Shown here: one piece after another, positions 1 to 7,144 of the stretch
Position numbering within the stretch: position 1 is the stretch's first letter
How the letters are laid out: every line of letters begins with the position of its first letter
Assembly: GCA_023666945.1 (NCBI GenBank)
Contig: JAMPAY010000019.1
Location: forward strand, 1-32,812
DNA: 32,812 nucleotides
Direction: 5' to 3'
DNA from: Paludibacter sp.
GTDB lineage: Bacteria; Bacteroidota; Bacteroidia; Bacteroidales; Paludibacteraceae
The notes under the pieces: model-generated
What the model saw: only the letters and a program-made list of their open reading frames with translations
The model's database searches: none
What the model was told of the DNA's origin: nothing
Program-made: the position numbers and the translations under genes

Positions 1-27
1 AATACATTGAATAATACCAAATTATAG

Positions 28-58
28 AAAGGGCGTATCAAAAAAACGTACCTTTTTT
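28..58 (+). terminator. Possible terminator of a gene left of the window
   Basis: An imperfect hairpin pairs aaagg-gcgt (28-36) with acgtaccttt (46-55), with one bulged base, and is followed by a T-rich run. It could end a plus-strand transcript entering from outside the window. The stem is short and imperfect, so this is tentative. Confidence 0.35.
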
Positions 59-94
59 CTATACACATACATCGTAATTCACATTTGCCAACAT

Positions 95-121
95 CATCTA
101 TCAAAGAAACATCTATCAAAG
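95..121. repeat. 12-bp direct repeat upstream of the META lipoprotein gene
   Basis: The 12-mer catctatcaaag occurs at 95-106 and again at 110-121, a period of 15 bases, about 125 bases before the start of the lipoprotein gene. A paired site of this kind could be a regulator-binding site. No convincing sigma-ABfr promoter was found between it and the gene, so its role is unknown. Confidence 0.4.
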
Positions 122-245
122 GTTTGTTCTATAAATAGATAAAATAGTCTGACAACACAACTATGTACAAAGGGTTTGGAATAGTTTTTGTTAAGAACAA
201 CAAAAGTAATTCTATTAGAACTTAAACAACTAACACTATAAGTAT

Positions 246-686
246 ATGAAAAAACAATTGATGTATTTGTTCTCAGCGGCTTTATTGCTGAGTGCATGCG
301 GAAAGCAACAAAAAGGCATTACTTCGGAACAACTGAACGGCAGATGGAACATTGTAAGCGTGAACGATAGCAATATCGTATCTGTAGAAACAGACGAAAT
401 CTCTGCAGAAGTTCCCAATCTCTATTTCAGTGTAGAGGATAGTCTATTTGCATGCTATGCAGGCTGTAACAGAATGGGTGGTTCTTTAATACTGGAAGAA
501 AACACTATCAGTTTAGGGGACATGTTCAGCACACGGATGTATTGCGAAGACGCTATGGAATTGGAAGATTTGTTAGGAAGTCTGCTTCCGCAAGTAACAC
601 AAGCCACACTTTCGGAGACAGGCGAACTGCTACTGACAGACGCTAACGGCAATACATTGTTGCAACTAACCAAAAGTGCAGAATAA
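246..686 (+). CDS. META-domain (HslJ-like) lipoprotein
   Basis: This 146-aa protein begins with a lipoprotein signal peptide: a hydrophobic stretch ends in lipobox LLSAC, making Cys18 the lipidated residue. Residues 28-143 match the META/DUF306 fold. They open with LNGRWNIVSVN, the central signature is AGCNRMGGS (GCNR at 73-76) and the second is STRMYC (95-100). In this family HslJ of E. coli is linked to novobiocin resistance and heat induction, but most Bacteroidales members have no assigned function. The protein probably sits on the periplasmic face of a membrane or on the surface. The start is the only Met that keeps the signal peptide. The gene stands alone and converges on the GH28 gene across a strong hairpin. 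Family membership is firm; function is unknown. Confidence 0.88.
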   Translation: MKKQLMYLFSAALLLSACGKQQKGITSEQLNGRWNIVSVNDSNIVSVETDEISAEVPNLYFSVEDSLFACYAGCNRMGGSLILEENTISLGDMFSTRMYCEDAMELEDLLGSLLPQVTQATLSETGELLLTDANGNTLLQLTKSAE

Positions 687-724
687 GTAACATACCGGAG
701 TAGAGTTATATAGCAAAAGAATTC

Positions 725-776
725 TATATACTACAGAAAGAGGCAGATTAATATCTGCCTCTTTCTGTAGTATATA
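725..776. terminator. Long perfect hairpin between convergent genes
   Basis: A perfect 24-bp inverted repeat (725-748 and 753-776) is separated by a TAAT loop. It lies 38 bases after the lipoprotein stop and 13 bases beyond the GH28 stop on the other strand. Being palindromic, it can end transcription in both directions, although the flanking T runs are weak. The stem is unusually long for an intrinsic terminator. Confidence 0.8.
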
Positions 777-789
777 AGTGTGGTGGTTA

Positions 790-2274
790 TTACTCTTCGA
801 TAGCATTCTTGCCATTCCACAATATATCGGAGCAAGAACGACGATCGATAGTATTGCCATCGCCTCCCGTTAGTGTACACCCCTTAAAAGTAAGACGTTC
901 TGCATACTTAAGTGTGAGTCCTCCTTTGCGAACACCATAGAACTGCACATTATCGAACAACAAATCGTGTACGGGTTTTCCTTTCATTCCCGTAATCTGC
1001 ACAGCCCCCATAGGGCTGACACATACAATGTTGCGGAAAGTAAAGTTGCCCCAATCGGGGAAGTAAGCCGATTTATCGTCGGTAGCAGTAGCACTACGTC
1101 CAACCGCCTTATCGGCATATCCTGCTTCAAAGAAAATAGCGTTCTCGCGGATATTCTTCATTACAATATCTTGGCACACGATATCTTCGCACCAACCGCC
1201 ACGTCCCGGTGCAGACTTAAAACGCAGTCCTATATCCGTTCCATCGAAGACACAATTGCGCACAATAAGGCGTTGCATACCGCCACAGAATTCAGACCCG
1301 ATAACAAATCCGCCATGTGCACGATATACCGTATCGTTCATAATAAGAAAATCGCGATTAGGGCCTGCATCACGCCCTTTGTCGCCTACTCCACCTTTCA
1401 TACAGATACCGTCGTCACCACAATTAACCTTACAATTAACCACCAAACAAACTTGCGTATTGCCAATATCCATAGCATCGCCATTCTGTGCCCACCACGG
1501 ACAATCAATAGTAACTCCATCGATAATGAGATTCTGAATACGTGTAGGTACCAAGTGGAACTTAGGACTATTCTTAATGGTAACCCCTTGCACAATAACA
1601 TTCTTTGCGTCTGTGATATTGATAAGATGACTACGCATCTTCTCTTGGTCGTCGGCAGTAGCAGCGATATTGGGTATACCGTTCTTTAGATTAAAAGGAT
1701 ACCATATATCATCTTTAACAACTCCTCCCAAGGCAAGTGCCGATTCCCATATTTCTTTGCCGTCAGGATCTTTCATGACTTTCTTTTTCTTGATAGGTCG
1801 CCAATAGAAACCTTGTCCGTCAAGAACGCCTTTGCCTGTGATACCCACATTTTCGCAATGCGAGGCCTTAATGCAAGCATCTGCCTTGGTCTTCTCTTTA
1901 CCCGAAGAAGACGGAATAACATAGAGTGATTTATCTTCGGAAAATAAGATGATAGCCCCACGGTTCAAGTGGAGGTCGATATTACTCTTTAGGACAATAG
2001 GTCCCGTTTTCCACACTCCTTTAGGTACAATGAGGTGTCCGCCTCCTTGCTTATCAAGATCTTTGATGGCAGCCCGAAAAGCCTCCGTACACAATGTTTC
2101 TCCATCGCCAACTGCGCCATAGTTCGTAAGATTAACCGTGAGGGCAGGAAACTGCACAGGTCGGACATGCTCAATCTCGAGAGGGAGATCGGTGTAATAG
2201 TGTTCGTATTTGCTTTGTGCATAGACAATACCTACACACGCAAGGCATAAAAGTACAAAAGCAGTCTTTTTCAT
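790..2274 (-). CDS. Glycoside hydrolase family 28 (polygalacturonase-type), secreted
   Basis: This 494-aa protein has a Sec signal peptide (MKKTAFVLLCLACVGIVYA-Q) and then the right-handed parallel beta-helix of GH28 enzymes, which hydrolyse galacturonide bonds in pectin. The four GH28 signatures are visible: NGDAMD at 264-269 (the NTD motif), GDD at 286-288, HG at 320-321 and RFK at 351-353 (the RIK motif). They supply the three catalytic aspartates and the substrate-binding His, Arg and Lys. The N-terminal NYGAVGDGETLCTEAF is also typical. I chose the ATG at 2274; a GTG nine bases upstream extends the frame but adds nothing to the signal peptide. There is no T9SS tail, so it is probably periplasmic. 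No SusC/SusD or other pectinase genes lie beside it. Whether it acts on pectin or on another galacturonide such as rhamnogalacturonan oligomers cannot be told. Confidence 0.92.
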   Translation of the reverse strand: MKKTAFVLLCLACVGIVYAQSKYEHYYTDLPLEIEHVRPVQFPALTVNLTNYGAVGDGETLCTEAFRAAIKDLDKQGGGHLIVPKGVWKTGPIVLKSNIDLHLNRGAIILFSEDKSLYVIPSSSGKEKTKADACIKASHCENVGITGKGVLDGQGFYWRPIKKKKVMKDPDGKEIWESALALGGVVKDDIWYPFNLKNGIPNIAATADDQEKMRSHLINITDAKNVIVQGVTIKNSPKFHLVPTRIQNLIIDGVTIDCPWWAQNGDAMDIGNTQVCLVVNCKVNCGDDGICMKGGVGDKGRDAGPNRDFLIMNDTVYRAHGGFVIGSEFCGGMQRLIVRNCVFDGTDIGLRFKSAPGRGGWCEDIVCQDIVMKNIRENAIFFEAGYADKAVGRSATATDDKSAYFPDWGNFTFRNIVCVSPMGAVQITGMKGKPVHDLLFDNVQFYGVRKGGLTLKYAERLTFKGCTLTGGDGNTIDRRSCSDILWNGKNAIEE

Positions 2275-2311
2275 AATAAACACATCTATTGTTTAGTGAT
2301 TAAACGTGGGA

Positions 2312-2343
2312 CAAAGATATAAGTTTTCCATTGACTGACCAAA
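2312..2343 (-). promoter_or_regulatory. Sigma-ABfr promoter of the GH28 gene
   Basis: Read on the minus strand, a TTTG -33 box (2340-2343), a 20-base spacer and a TATCTTTG -7 box (2312-2319) match the Bacteroidota consensus exactly. The 5' leader to the GH28 ATG is about 30 bases. Confidence 0.75.
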
Positions 2344-2380
2344 GGAGTACCAATTTTTACACATTAAGCGTCAATATCTG

Positions 2381-2412
2381 TTGGTACGCACCGAAAATTC
2401 GTTGTACTTTTG
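2381..2412 (+). promoter_or_regulatory. Sigma-ABfr promoter of the small secreted protein gene
   Basis: TTG at 2381-2383 and TACTTTTG at 2405-2412 form a Bacteroidota promoter with a spacer of about 20-21 bases. It points right, leaving a leader of about 65 bases before the ATG at 2483. It is back to back with the GH28 promoter. Confidence 0.65.
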
Positions 2413-2482
2413 CAATGTTGAAAAGAAGTGTACAACAAGAATATAATTAACATACAAATAAACATCTAAAAAACTCAACAAC

Positions 2483-3166
2483 ATGAAAAAGATTTTCTTC
2501 TTGGCTGCTTTGGCAGTAAGCGCACTGGTTAGCGCACAAACTTATGACATGGCAGAATTTGCTTTCGCAGAATCAGACATTACCGTTGCAAACGGAACAA
2601 CGACCTATAATGAGTCTAAAGGGTATTACGAAGTAAAGAATACTGCAGGCGAAACTGTAGAAATGACAATTGCACAACTTCCCAACATGAAGTTTACCTA
2701 CAAGAACAGTGCAGAAAAAAAGGCATTTGTGGTAAGTCCTAACAAGTACATTCAGTTTGACGGTGATCAACGTGACCTTACCATCAGCAACCTCAAAGTA
2801 GGTGATATTATTACTCTTACCGTAGCATCAAAGGGTTCTACTGCCAACTCTTTTGAAGATAGCGACTCTAAAGGTACCGCTCTTACAGGATGTATTTGGG
2901 CAGAAGGTAACAAAACTCAGGCTGCTAAGAATGGCGAATTGGTATTCGAAGACGTAAAGGTACAGGCTATTGCTTCTACCATCACTATCCGTACGACTGC
3001 CGGTGGTTATTGCCTCAGCAAAATTGTTATCGGCACCGATGATACTGCCGTAGAGAACGTTATGACCGAAGCCAACAAGGCTACAAAGGTTATTGAGAAC
3101 GGTCAGTTGTACATCATCAAGAACGGTGTAAAATACAACGCTCTCGGTACAGTGGTTGCAGAATAA
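2483..3166 (+). CDS. Secreted protein of unknown function
   Basis: This 227-aa protein starts with a clear Sec signal peptide (MKKIFFLAALAVSALVSAQ). The mature part is rich in beta-prone and polar residues. A segment around 90-180 resembles a small jelly-roll or carbohydrate-binding-like fold: ISNLKVGDIITLTVAS, then FEDVKVQ, then a final ITIRTTAGGYCLSKIVI strand pair. The last 30 residues (KVIENGQLYIIKNGVKYNA...) look like the short, degenerate sorting-type tail seen on many Bacteroidales exported proteins, which suggests surface or secreted location. No catalytic motif is recognisable. It is divergent from the GH28 gene and has its own promoter and terminator, so it is monocistronic. I do not recognise a named family for the core. 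A polysaccharide-binding role beside the pectinase-like enzyme is only a guess. Confidence 0.8.
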   Translation: MKKIFFLAALAVSALVSAQTYDMAEFAFAESDITVANGTTTYNESKGYYEVKNTAGETVEMTIAQLPNMKFTYKNSAEKKAFVVSPNKYIQFDGDQRDLTISNLKVGDIITLTVASKGSTANSFEDSDSKGTALTGCIWAEGNKTQAAKNGELVFEDVKVQAIASTITIRTTAGGYCLSKIVIGTDDTAVENVMTEANKATKVIENGQLYIIKNGVKYNALGTVVAE

Positions 3167-3190
3167 GCCACTCCATAAACACTCATAAGA

Positions 3191-3227
3191 AAGAGATCGC
3201 CTGACAAATGAAATCAGGCGGTCTCTT
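3191..3227. terminator. Hairpin terminator between convergent genes
   Basis: A 14-bp stem with one G-T pair joins aagagatcgcctga (3191-3204) and tcaggcggtctctt (3214-3227), followed by TTG on the plus strand. It lies 24 bases after the small secreted protein's stop. On the minus strand it is followed by a T-rich run too, so it may also end the recA operon. Confidence 0.8.
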
Positions 3228-3289
3228 TTGTTATATAAGCATGCTTCGATAAGATGTGATGCGAAGCCTTAGAGTTGGTAGCGGGATTT

Positions 3290-3970
3290 CTATTTTGCGT
3301 GGCTTAGATCGGTAATAAGGAGTTCGGCAAGTCGGAAACCGAACGCGCCTACCACGTGTGCCAGTGTGCCTTGTGTGCCACTGATTTCTTCGCTATAGAC
3401 CACTTGGAACTTCTTTGCGGGGAATTGTCCCGTCTTTCGGAACCGTTCGCGCAATGCCCTTGCCAAGGGACAGCCTTTGGCTTTCCAAAACTCAGTAACC
3501 CGAATGGGGTCGGCAGACCGCTTACGTCCCGCTCCCATGGAAGAAAACAGTGTAGCCTTACTTTGTGCAGCCTTAAGCAAAAGCAGAGCCTTGCTGTCAA
3601 CAGAGTCGATAGCATCGATAACATAATCGTAGTTATCGAAGCAGAAGTCGGTTTCCGTTTCTGCCGAATAGCGACAGTTGAGTGCTATGATATCAGCCTG
3701 CGGATTGATAGCGAGCAATCGTTTACGCATTTCGTTGACCTTGGGTTGTCCGATATTGTCAGCCGTAGCCACTACTTGGCGATTGAGATTACTCTCCGCC
3801 ACTATATCGCAATCGACCAATGTAAGGTGCGTTATACCCGTACGTACCAATGCTTCGGCACACCAGCCACCAACCCCACCTACCCCAAAGAGAATCACTT
3901 TGGTATGTTGCAAGCGCAGTAAAGTATCTTCCCCAAGCAATTGCTCTGTACGTTGAAACATATCTGTCAT
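3290..3970 (-). CDS. tcdA: tRNA threonylcarbamoyladenosine dehydratase (TcdA/CsdL-type ThiF family)
   Basis: This 226-aa protein belongs to the E1-like ThiF/MoeB/HesA superfamily. The nucleotide-binding loop GVGGVGG is at 29-35, the acidic strand LVDCDIV at 51-57 and the adenylation motif NLNRQ at 61-65. The N-terminus (MFQRTEQLLGEDTLLRL) and the central SSMGAGRKRSADPIRV segment are typical of TcdA (YgdL). TcdA uses ATP to cyclise N6-threonylcarbamoyladenosine at position 37 of ANN-decoding tRNAs. The length fits the family. A second Met three codons in is an equally good start. It is the last gene of the recA operon, 15 bases after the FAD-protein stop. Family assignment is strong; the exact substrate is inferred from family knowledge. 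Confidence 0.88.
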   Translation of the reverse strand: MTDMFQRTEQLLGEDTLLRLQHTKVILFGVGGVGGWCAEALVRTGITHLTLVDCDIVAESNLNRQVVATADNIGQPKVNEMRKRLLAINPQADIIALNCRYSAETETDFCFDNYDYVIDAIDSVDSKALLLLKAAQSKATLFSSMGAGRKRSADPIRVTEFWKAKGCPLARALRERFRKTGQFPAKKFQVVYSEEISGTQGTLAHVVGAFGFRLAELLITDLSHAK

Positions 3971-3985
3971 ATAGGTTATATTGCT

Positions 3986-5590
3986 TTACGCCTCGGTATT
4001 GTTCAATTTATCGGCAATGCGCATAGCGGCATTGCGTCCGTCTAAAGCCGAAGAGGTGATACCTCCCGCATAGCCTGCCCCCTCGCCACAGGGATAGAGT
4101 CCGGCAATCTCCGTATGCTGCATGGTTTCCATATTACGCGGTATGCGTACGGCACTGCTGGAGCGTGACTCGACCCCGACCACCACAGCATCGTTGGTGA
4201 GGAAGCCATGGTATTTCTTATCGAAATCGCGGAATCCTTGTCGCAAACGTTCCCCTATGAAAGGCGGTAACCATTGGTCGAGCCGAGAGGGGACGATACC
4301 CGGCAGATAGGAACAAGCGGGCAGTGTAGCAGAGGATTTTCCCTCGACAAAATCTTTCAGACGTTGGGCAGGAGCCATAGACGGTGCCTTCCCCTGCAGA
4401 TATGCTTCACGTTCCAATGCTTGTTGGAACGCCAATCCGCGCAAGGGTTCCGGAGTACCGGCGGGCACCCACTGCCCCAAGGAATCCAAATCTTCGGGGC
4501 GAATTTCGACCACCATACCCGAATTGGCATAGGGTGAATTGCGTCGGCTTGCCGACATACCATTGACCACACATCCATCGTCAGCACTTCCTGCGGGTAC
4601 GATATGCCCTCCGGGACACATACAGAACGAATATACACCTCGTCCTTGCACCTGTGTAACCAACGAATAAGCCGCATTTCCCAATCCCTCGGGAATATGA
4701 TTGGTATGATACATGAGTTGGTTGATCAGACTCTGCGAATGCTCGGCACGCACCCCCATGGCAAAGCCTTTAGCCTCCATTCGTACTCCCGTTTCGAAGA
4801 GCATACGATAGGTATCGTGAGCAGAGTGTCCGATAGCAAGTATGACATTGTCACCCCTATACTCCGCCCCTGATTCTGTGCGGACACCTCGTACTTGTCG
4901 TTGTTCAGTGGGCGTCAAGGTAAGCAGAAGTTCGGTAACTTTCTCTCCAAAGCGGATTTCACCTCCCGCGGCAATAATCGTTTCGCGCATGTTGCGTATG
5001 ATACGCGGCAAGCAATCGGTACCGATATGTGCATGGGTTTCGTATAAGACAGCATCGGTAGCCCCATGGAAATGGAACAACTCCATGACACGCTGCATAT
5101 TTCCCCTTTTTTTGCTACGAGAAAAGAGTTTACCATCGGAAAATGTTCCTGCTCCTCCCTCACCGAAGCAGTAGTTAGAATCGGGATTGAACCCCTGATT
5201 GCGGTTCAAGGTTGCGATATCCGACTTACGTGAAGACACATCTTTTCCTCGTTCCAAGAGAACAGGGCGTATTCCTCGTTCCAACAAAGCCAAAGCCGCA
5301 AAGAGCCCGGCAGGGCCTCCTCCCACAATAACGACCTGATGAGTCGCTTGGCGTACATCTTGATAGCAAGGTTGATCGTAGGGAGGCAACATTGCTTCCT
5401 CCTGCGAGAAAAAGACTTGCAGCGTAAGCAACACTTTGAGATTGCGCTGCCGTGCATCGACACTCTGCCGAATGATCCGAAAGCCGACAATAGCATCAGA
5501 AGGCATTCGCAAACGCGTTGCCAATGCCTTCCGTATTTCATTCTCTCGCACACTCTGTGCAGGAGTAAGTATGAGTTGCAAGGTTTCCAT
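3986..5590 (-). CDS. NAD(P)/FAD-dependent oxidoreductase, COG2509-type
   Basis: This 534-aa cytosolic protein has an N-terminal alpha/beta domain (about 1-80). A Rossmann FAD-binding motif, VIVGGGPAGLFAA, starts at residue 87, with the following acidic strand near VLLERG (110-115). Family-typical blocks are YCFGEGGAGTFSDGKL (140-155), NVILAIGHSAHDTYRML in the middle, and a C-terminal flavin-contact block GLYPCGEGAGYAGGITSSA near 500. These identify the large, uncharacterised 'FAD-dependent dehydrogenase' family found across bacteria. No physiological substrate is established for it. It lies 24 bases after recA and 15 before tcdA, so it is co-transcribed with them. Nothing looks truncated. The flavoprotein call is secure, but I would not assign a reaction. 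Confidence 0.88.
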   Translation of the reverse strand: METLQLILTPAQSVRENEIRKALATRLRMPSDAIVGFRIIRQSVDARQRNLKVLLTLQVFFSQEEAMLPPYDQPCYQDVRQATHQVVIVGGGPAGLFAALALLERGIRPVLLERGKDVSSRKSDIATLNRNQGFNPDSNYCFGEGGAGTFSDGKLFSRSKKRGNMQRVMELFHFHGATDAVLYETHAHIGTDCLPRIIRNMRETIIAAGGEIRFGEKVTELLLTLTPTEQRQVRGVRTESGAEYRGDNVILAIGHSAHDTYRMLFETGVRMEAKGFAMGVRAEHSQSLINQLMYHTNHIPEGLGNAAYSLVTQVQGRGVYSFCMCPGGHIVPAGSADDGCVVNGMSASRRNSPYANSGMVVEIRPEDLDSLGQWVPAGTPEPLRGLAFQQALEREAYLQGKAPSMAPAQRLKDFVEGKSSATLPACSYLPGIVPSRLDQWLPPFIGERLRQGFRDFDKKYHGFLTNDAVVVGVESRSSSAVRIPRNMETMQHTEIAGLYPCGEGAGYAGGITSSALDGRNAAMRIADKLNNTEA

Positions 5591-5614
5591 ATATCCATGC
5601 AGCCAAGTAAGATA

Positions 5615-6637
5615 TTATTCTTTTGCTTCTTTGACTGCTGCCATAATTTTGGTTTCCAATTCTTCTGCCAGATCAGGATTTTCTTTCAGCAAATTCTTTA
5701 CAGCATCGCGCCCTTGTGCCAATTTGGTTTCGCCATAACTGAACCAAGATCCGCTTTTCTTGATGATATTGTACTCCACACCCAAGTCGACGATTTCACC
5801 TATGCGTGAGATACCCTCGCCAAACATGATATCGAACTCGGCTTTACGGAATGGTGGGGCTACTTTGTTCTTGACCACCTTGACACGCGTTTGGTTACCG
5901 ATAACCTCATCTCCGTCTTTAATTTGCCCTGTACGGCGAATATCCAACCTGACAGAAGCGTAGAACTTAAGCGCATTACCACCCGTTGTTGTTTCGGGAT
6001 TGCCAAACATGACACCGATTTTCTCGCGCAACTGGTTGATGAAGATACAGGTAGTATTGGTTTTGTTGATAGTAGCCGTCAGTTTGCGGAGTGCCTGCGA
6101 CATGAGTCGTGCCTGCAAGCCCACTTTGTTGTCGCCCATATCTCCTTCCAACTCGGCTTTTGGTGTGAGTGCCGCTACGGAGTCGATAACTATAAGGTCG
6201 ATAGCACTGGATCGGATTAGTTCGTCAGCCACTTCAAGTGCTTGTTCGCCTGAATCGGGCTGTGAGATAAGCAAGTTGTCGGTATCAACCCCCAATTTTT
6301 CGGCATAGAAACGGTCGAAAGCATGTTCGGCATCGATAATAGCAGCGATACCCCCTTGCTTCTGCGCTTCGGCAATAGCATGAATAGCCAATGTGGTTTT
6401 ACCGGAAGACTCGGGACCATAGATTTCGATAACCCTACCGCGGGGATAACCACCGACTCCCAAAGCCAAATTCAAACCAACCGAACCGGAAGATATAACA
6501 GGAACGTCCTCAATTTTATCGTCTCCCAACTTCATGATAGTACCCTTACCATGGTCTTTTTCTATCTTTGCCATTGCCATCTGCAAGGCTTTCAGTTTCT
6601 CCAATGAGGGCTTTTTTGCCTCTTGTTCTTCTGCCAT
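5615..6637 (-). CDS. recA: RecA recombinase
   Basis: This 340-aa protein is a full-length RecA, the ATP-dependent filament protein that drives homologous strand exchange and SOS induction. The Walker A motif GPESSGKT is at 74-81, the catalytic glutamate is in IDAEHAFD (Glu104), and Walker B LIVID is at 148-152. The L2 DNA-binding loop contains [16 protein letters not shown]. The C-terminus is short and mildly acidic. It is the first gene of an operon with the FAD protein and tcdA. A sigma-ABfr promoter about 90 bases upstream should drive it. I saw no LexA-box-like palindrome in the leader, although SOS boxes differ in Bacteroidota, so the mode of regulation stays open. Confidence 0.99.
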   Translation of the reverse strand: MAEEQEAKKPSLEKLKALQMAMAKIEKDHGKGTIMKLGDDKIEDVPVISSGSVGLNLALGVGGYPRGRVIEIYGPESSGKTTLAIHAIAEAQKQGGIAAIIDAEHAFDRFYAEKLGVDTDNLLISQPDSGEQALEVADELIRSSAIDLIVIDSVAALTPKAELEGDMGDNKVGLQARLMSQALRKLTATINKTNTTCIFINQLREKIGVMFGNPETTTGGNALKFYASVRLDIRRTGQIKDGDEVIGNQTRVKVVKNKVAPPFRKAEFDIMFGEGISRIGEIVDLGVEYNIIKKSGSWFSYGETKLAQGRDAVKNLLKENPDLAEELETKIMAAVKEAKE

Positions 6638-6666
6638 ATAATATTCTCAATTTTGGCTCATACTCC

Positions 6667-6696
6667 TTGCAACAGTGTACAAAACAGTTACTTTTG
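6667..6696 (+). promoter_or_regulatory. Possible promoter pointing antisense to the recA leader
   Basis: TTG (6667-6669), a 19-base spacer and TACTTTTG (6689-6696) fit the Bacteroidota consensus on the plus strand. Transcription would start near 6703 and run through the recA promoter and the 11-bp repeats, with no convincing gene downstream. It may be a chance match. Confidence 0.35.
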
Positions 6697-6725
6697 CAAT
6701 CGGTATCAGCAGGTTAATTTGTTTG

Positions 6726-6756
6726 CAAAGATACGGAATAAAATCAGAACCACAAA
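6726..6756 (-). promoter_or_regulatory. Sigma-ABfr promoter of the recA operon
   Basis: On the minus strand a TTTG box (6753-6756), a 19-base spacer and TATCTTTG (6726-6733) match the consensus. The recA leader would be about 80 bases long. Confidence 0.7.
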
Positions 6757-6848
6757 GAGTGACCGCAAAGAAAACCGAGCCGGCGCATAGATTTTCAGCC
6801 AAGGTCAGGTATCCCGATTTACAGATGCTCGTATTTAACAAAATGAAA

Positions 6849-6900
6849 GGTCGACAAGGTCTCGTTACGGTCCCGTTATGGTCTCGTAACGGTCGGCTAC
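6849..6900. repeat. 11-bp-period GGTC repeat array upstream of recA
   Basis: Consecutive units read ggtctcgttac (6858-6868), ggtcccgttat (6869-6879) and ggtctcgtaac (6880-6890). They are flanked by partial units ggtcgacaa (6849-6857) and ggtcggctac (6891-6900). The 11-bp period places each GGTC on the same face of the helix. A related pair occurs at 24111-24132. Confidence 0.65.
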
Positions 6901-7099
6901 AGCAATATTTATACAGATTATAAACAATATAATGGATGTAATAAACAATTGATTATATCAAATATAATAAACTGTCATTTTGCTAAACAGCAAGTACAGA
7001 ATTGCAAGAATACCATGCAAAGGGGGATAGTTGCGAGAAGATTGTAGCACGGTGTATCCCATAGGAGATACTTGCTTACGGAAATGACAGCGATTATGT

Positions 7100-7144
7100 A
7101 TAGAAAGAAAAGAGGCAACCGCCCTTATCAAGCAAGCGGATGCC
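7100..7144 (-). terminator. Terminator overlapping the end of nth
   Basis: On the minus strand gcggttgcc (7114-7122) pairs with ggcatccgc (7136-7144), with one mismatch in nine, and is followed by TCTTTTCTTTCT. One stem arm lies inside the last codons of nth and the loop contains its stop codon. It ends the hpt-pth-hslR-DUF4924-nth operon. Confidence 0.65.

Larger units (their letters stand above)
6638..7099. other. Intergenic gap between nth and recA
   Basis: About 460 bases without a credible gene. It holds the recA promoter (6726-6756), a possible opposing promoter (6667-6696) and an 11-bp-period repeat array (6849-6900). The remaining AT-rich stretch (6901-7099) leads to the nth terminator. 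Short reading frames here show no coding signature or homology I recognise. Confidence 0.7.

Noticed and set aside
967..1689. Long plus-strand reading frame opposite the GH28 gene
   Set aside because: It lies entirely inside a gene with clear catalytic motifs. Its translation has no recognisable domain and atypical composition.
2275..2283. Upstream GTG start for the GH28 gene
   Set aside because: It adds three residues before a normal MKK signal-peptide start. The ATG at 2274 is the usual form.
3356..3922. Plus-strand frame of 188 codons opposite tcdA
   Set aside because: It is the antisense shadow of a well-supported ThiF-family gene and has no domain signature.
6849..6900. Small CRISPR-like array
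   Set aside because: Units are 11 bp, adjacent, without spacers, and no cas genes are present.
6675..6923. Small plus-strand frame across the recA leader and repeats
   Set aside because: It spans the recA promoter and the 11-bp repeat array, has no coding signature, and starts upstream of the only nearby plus-strand promoter's start point.
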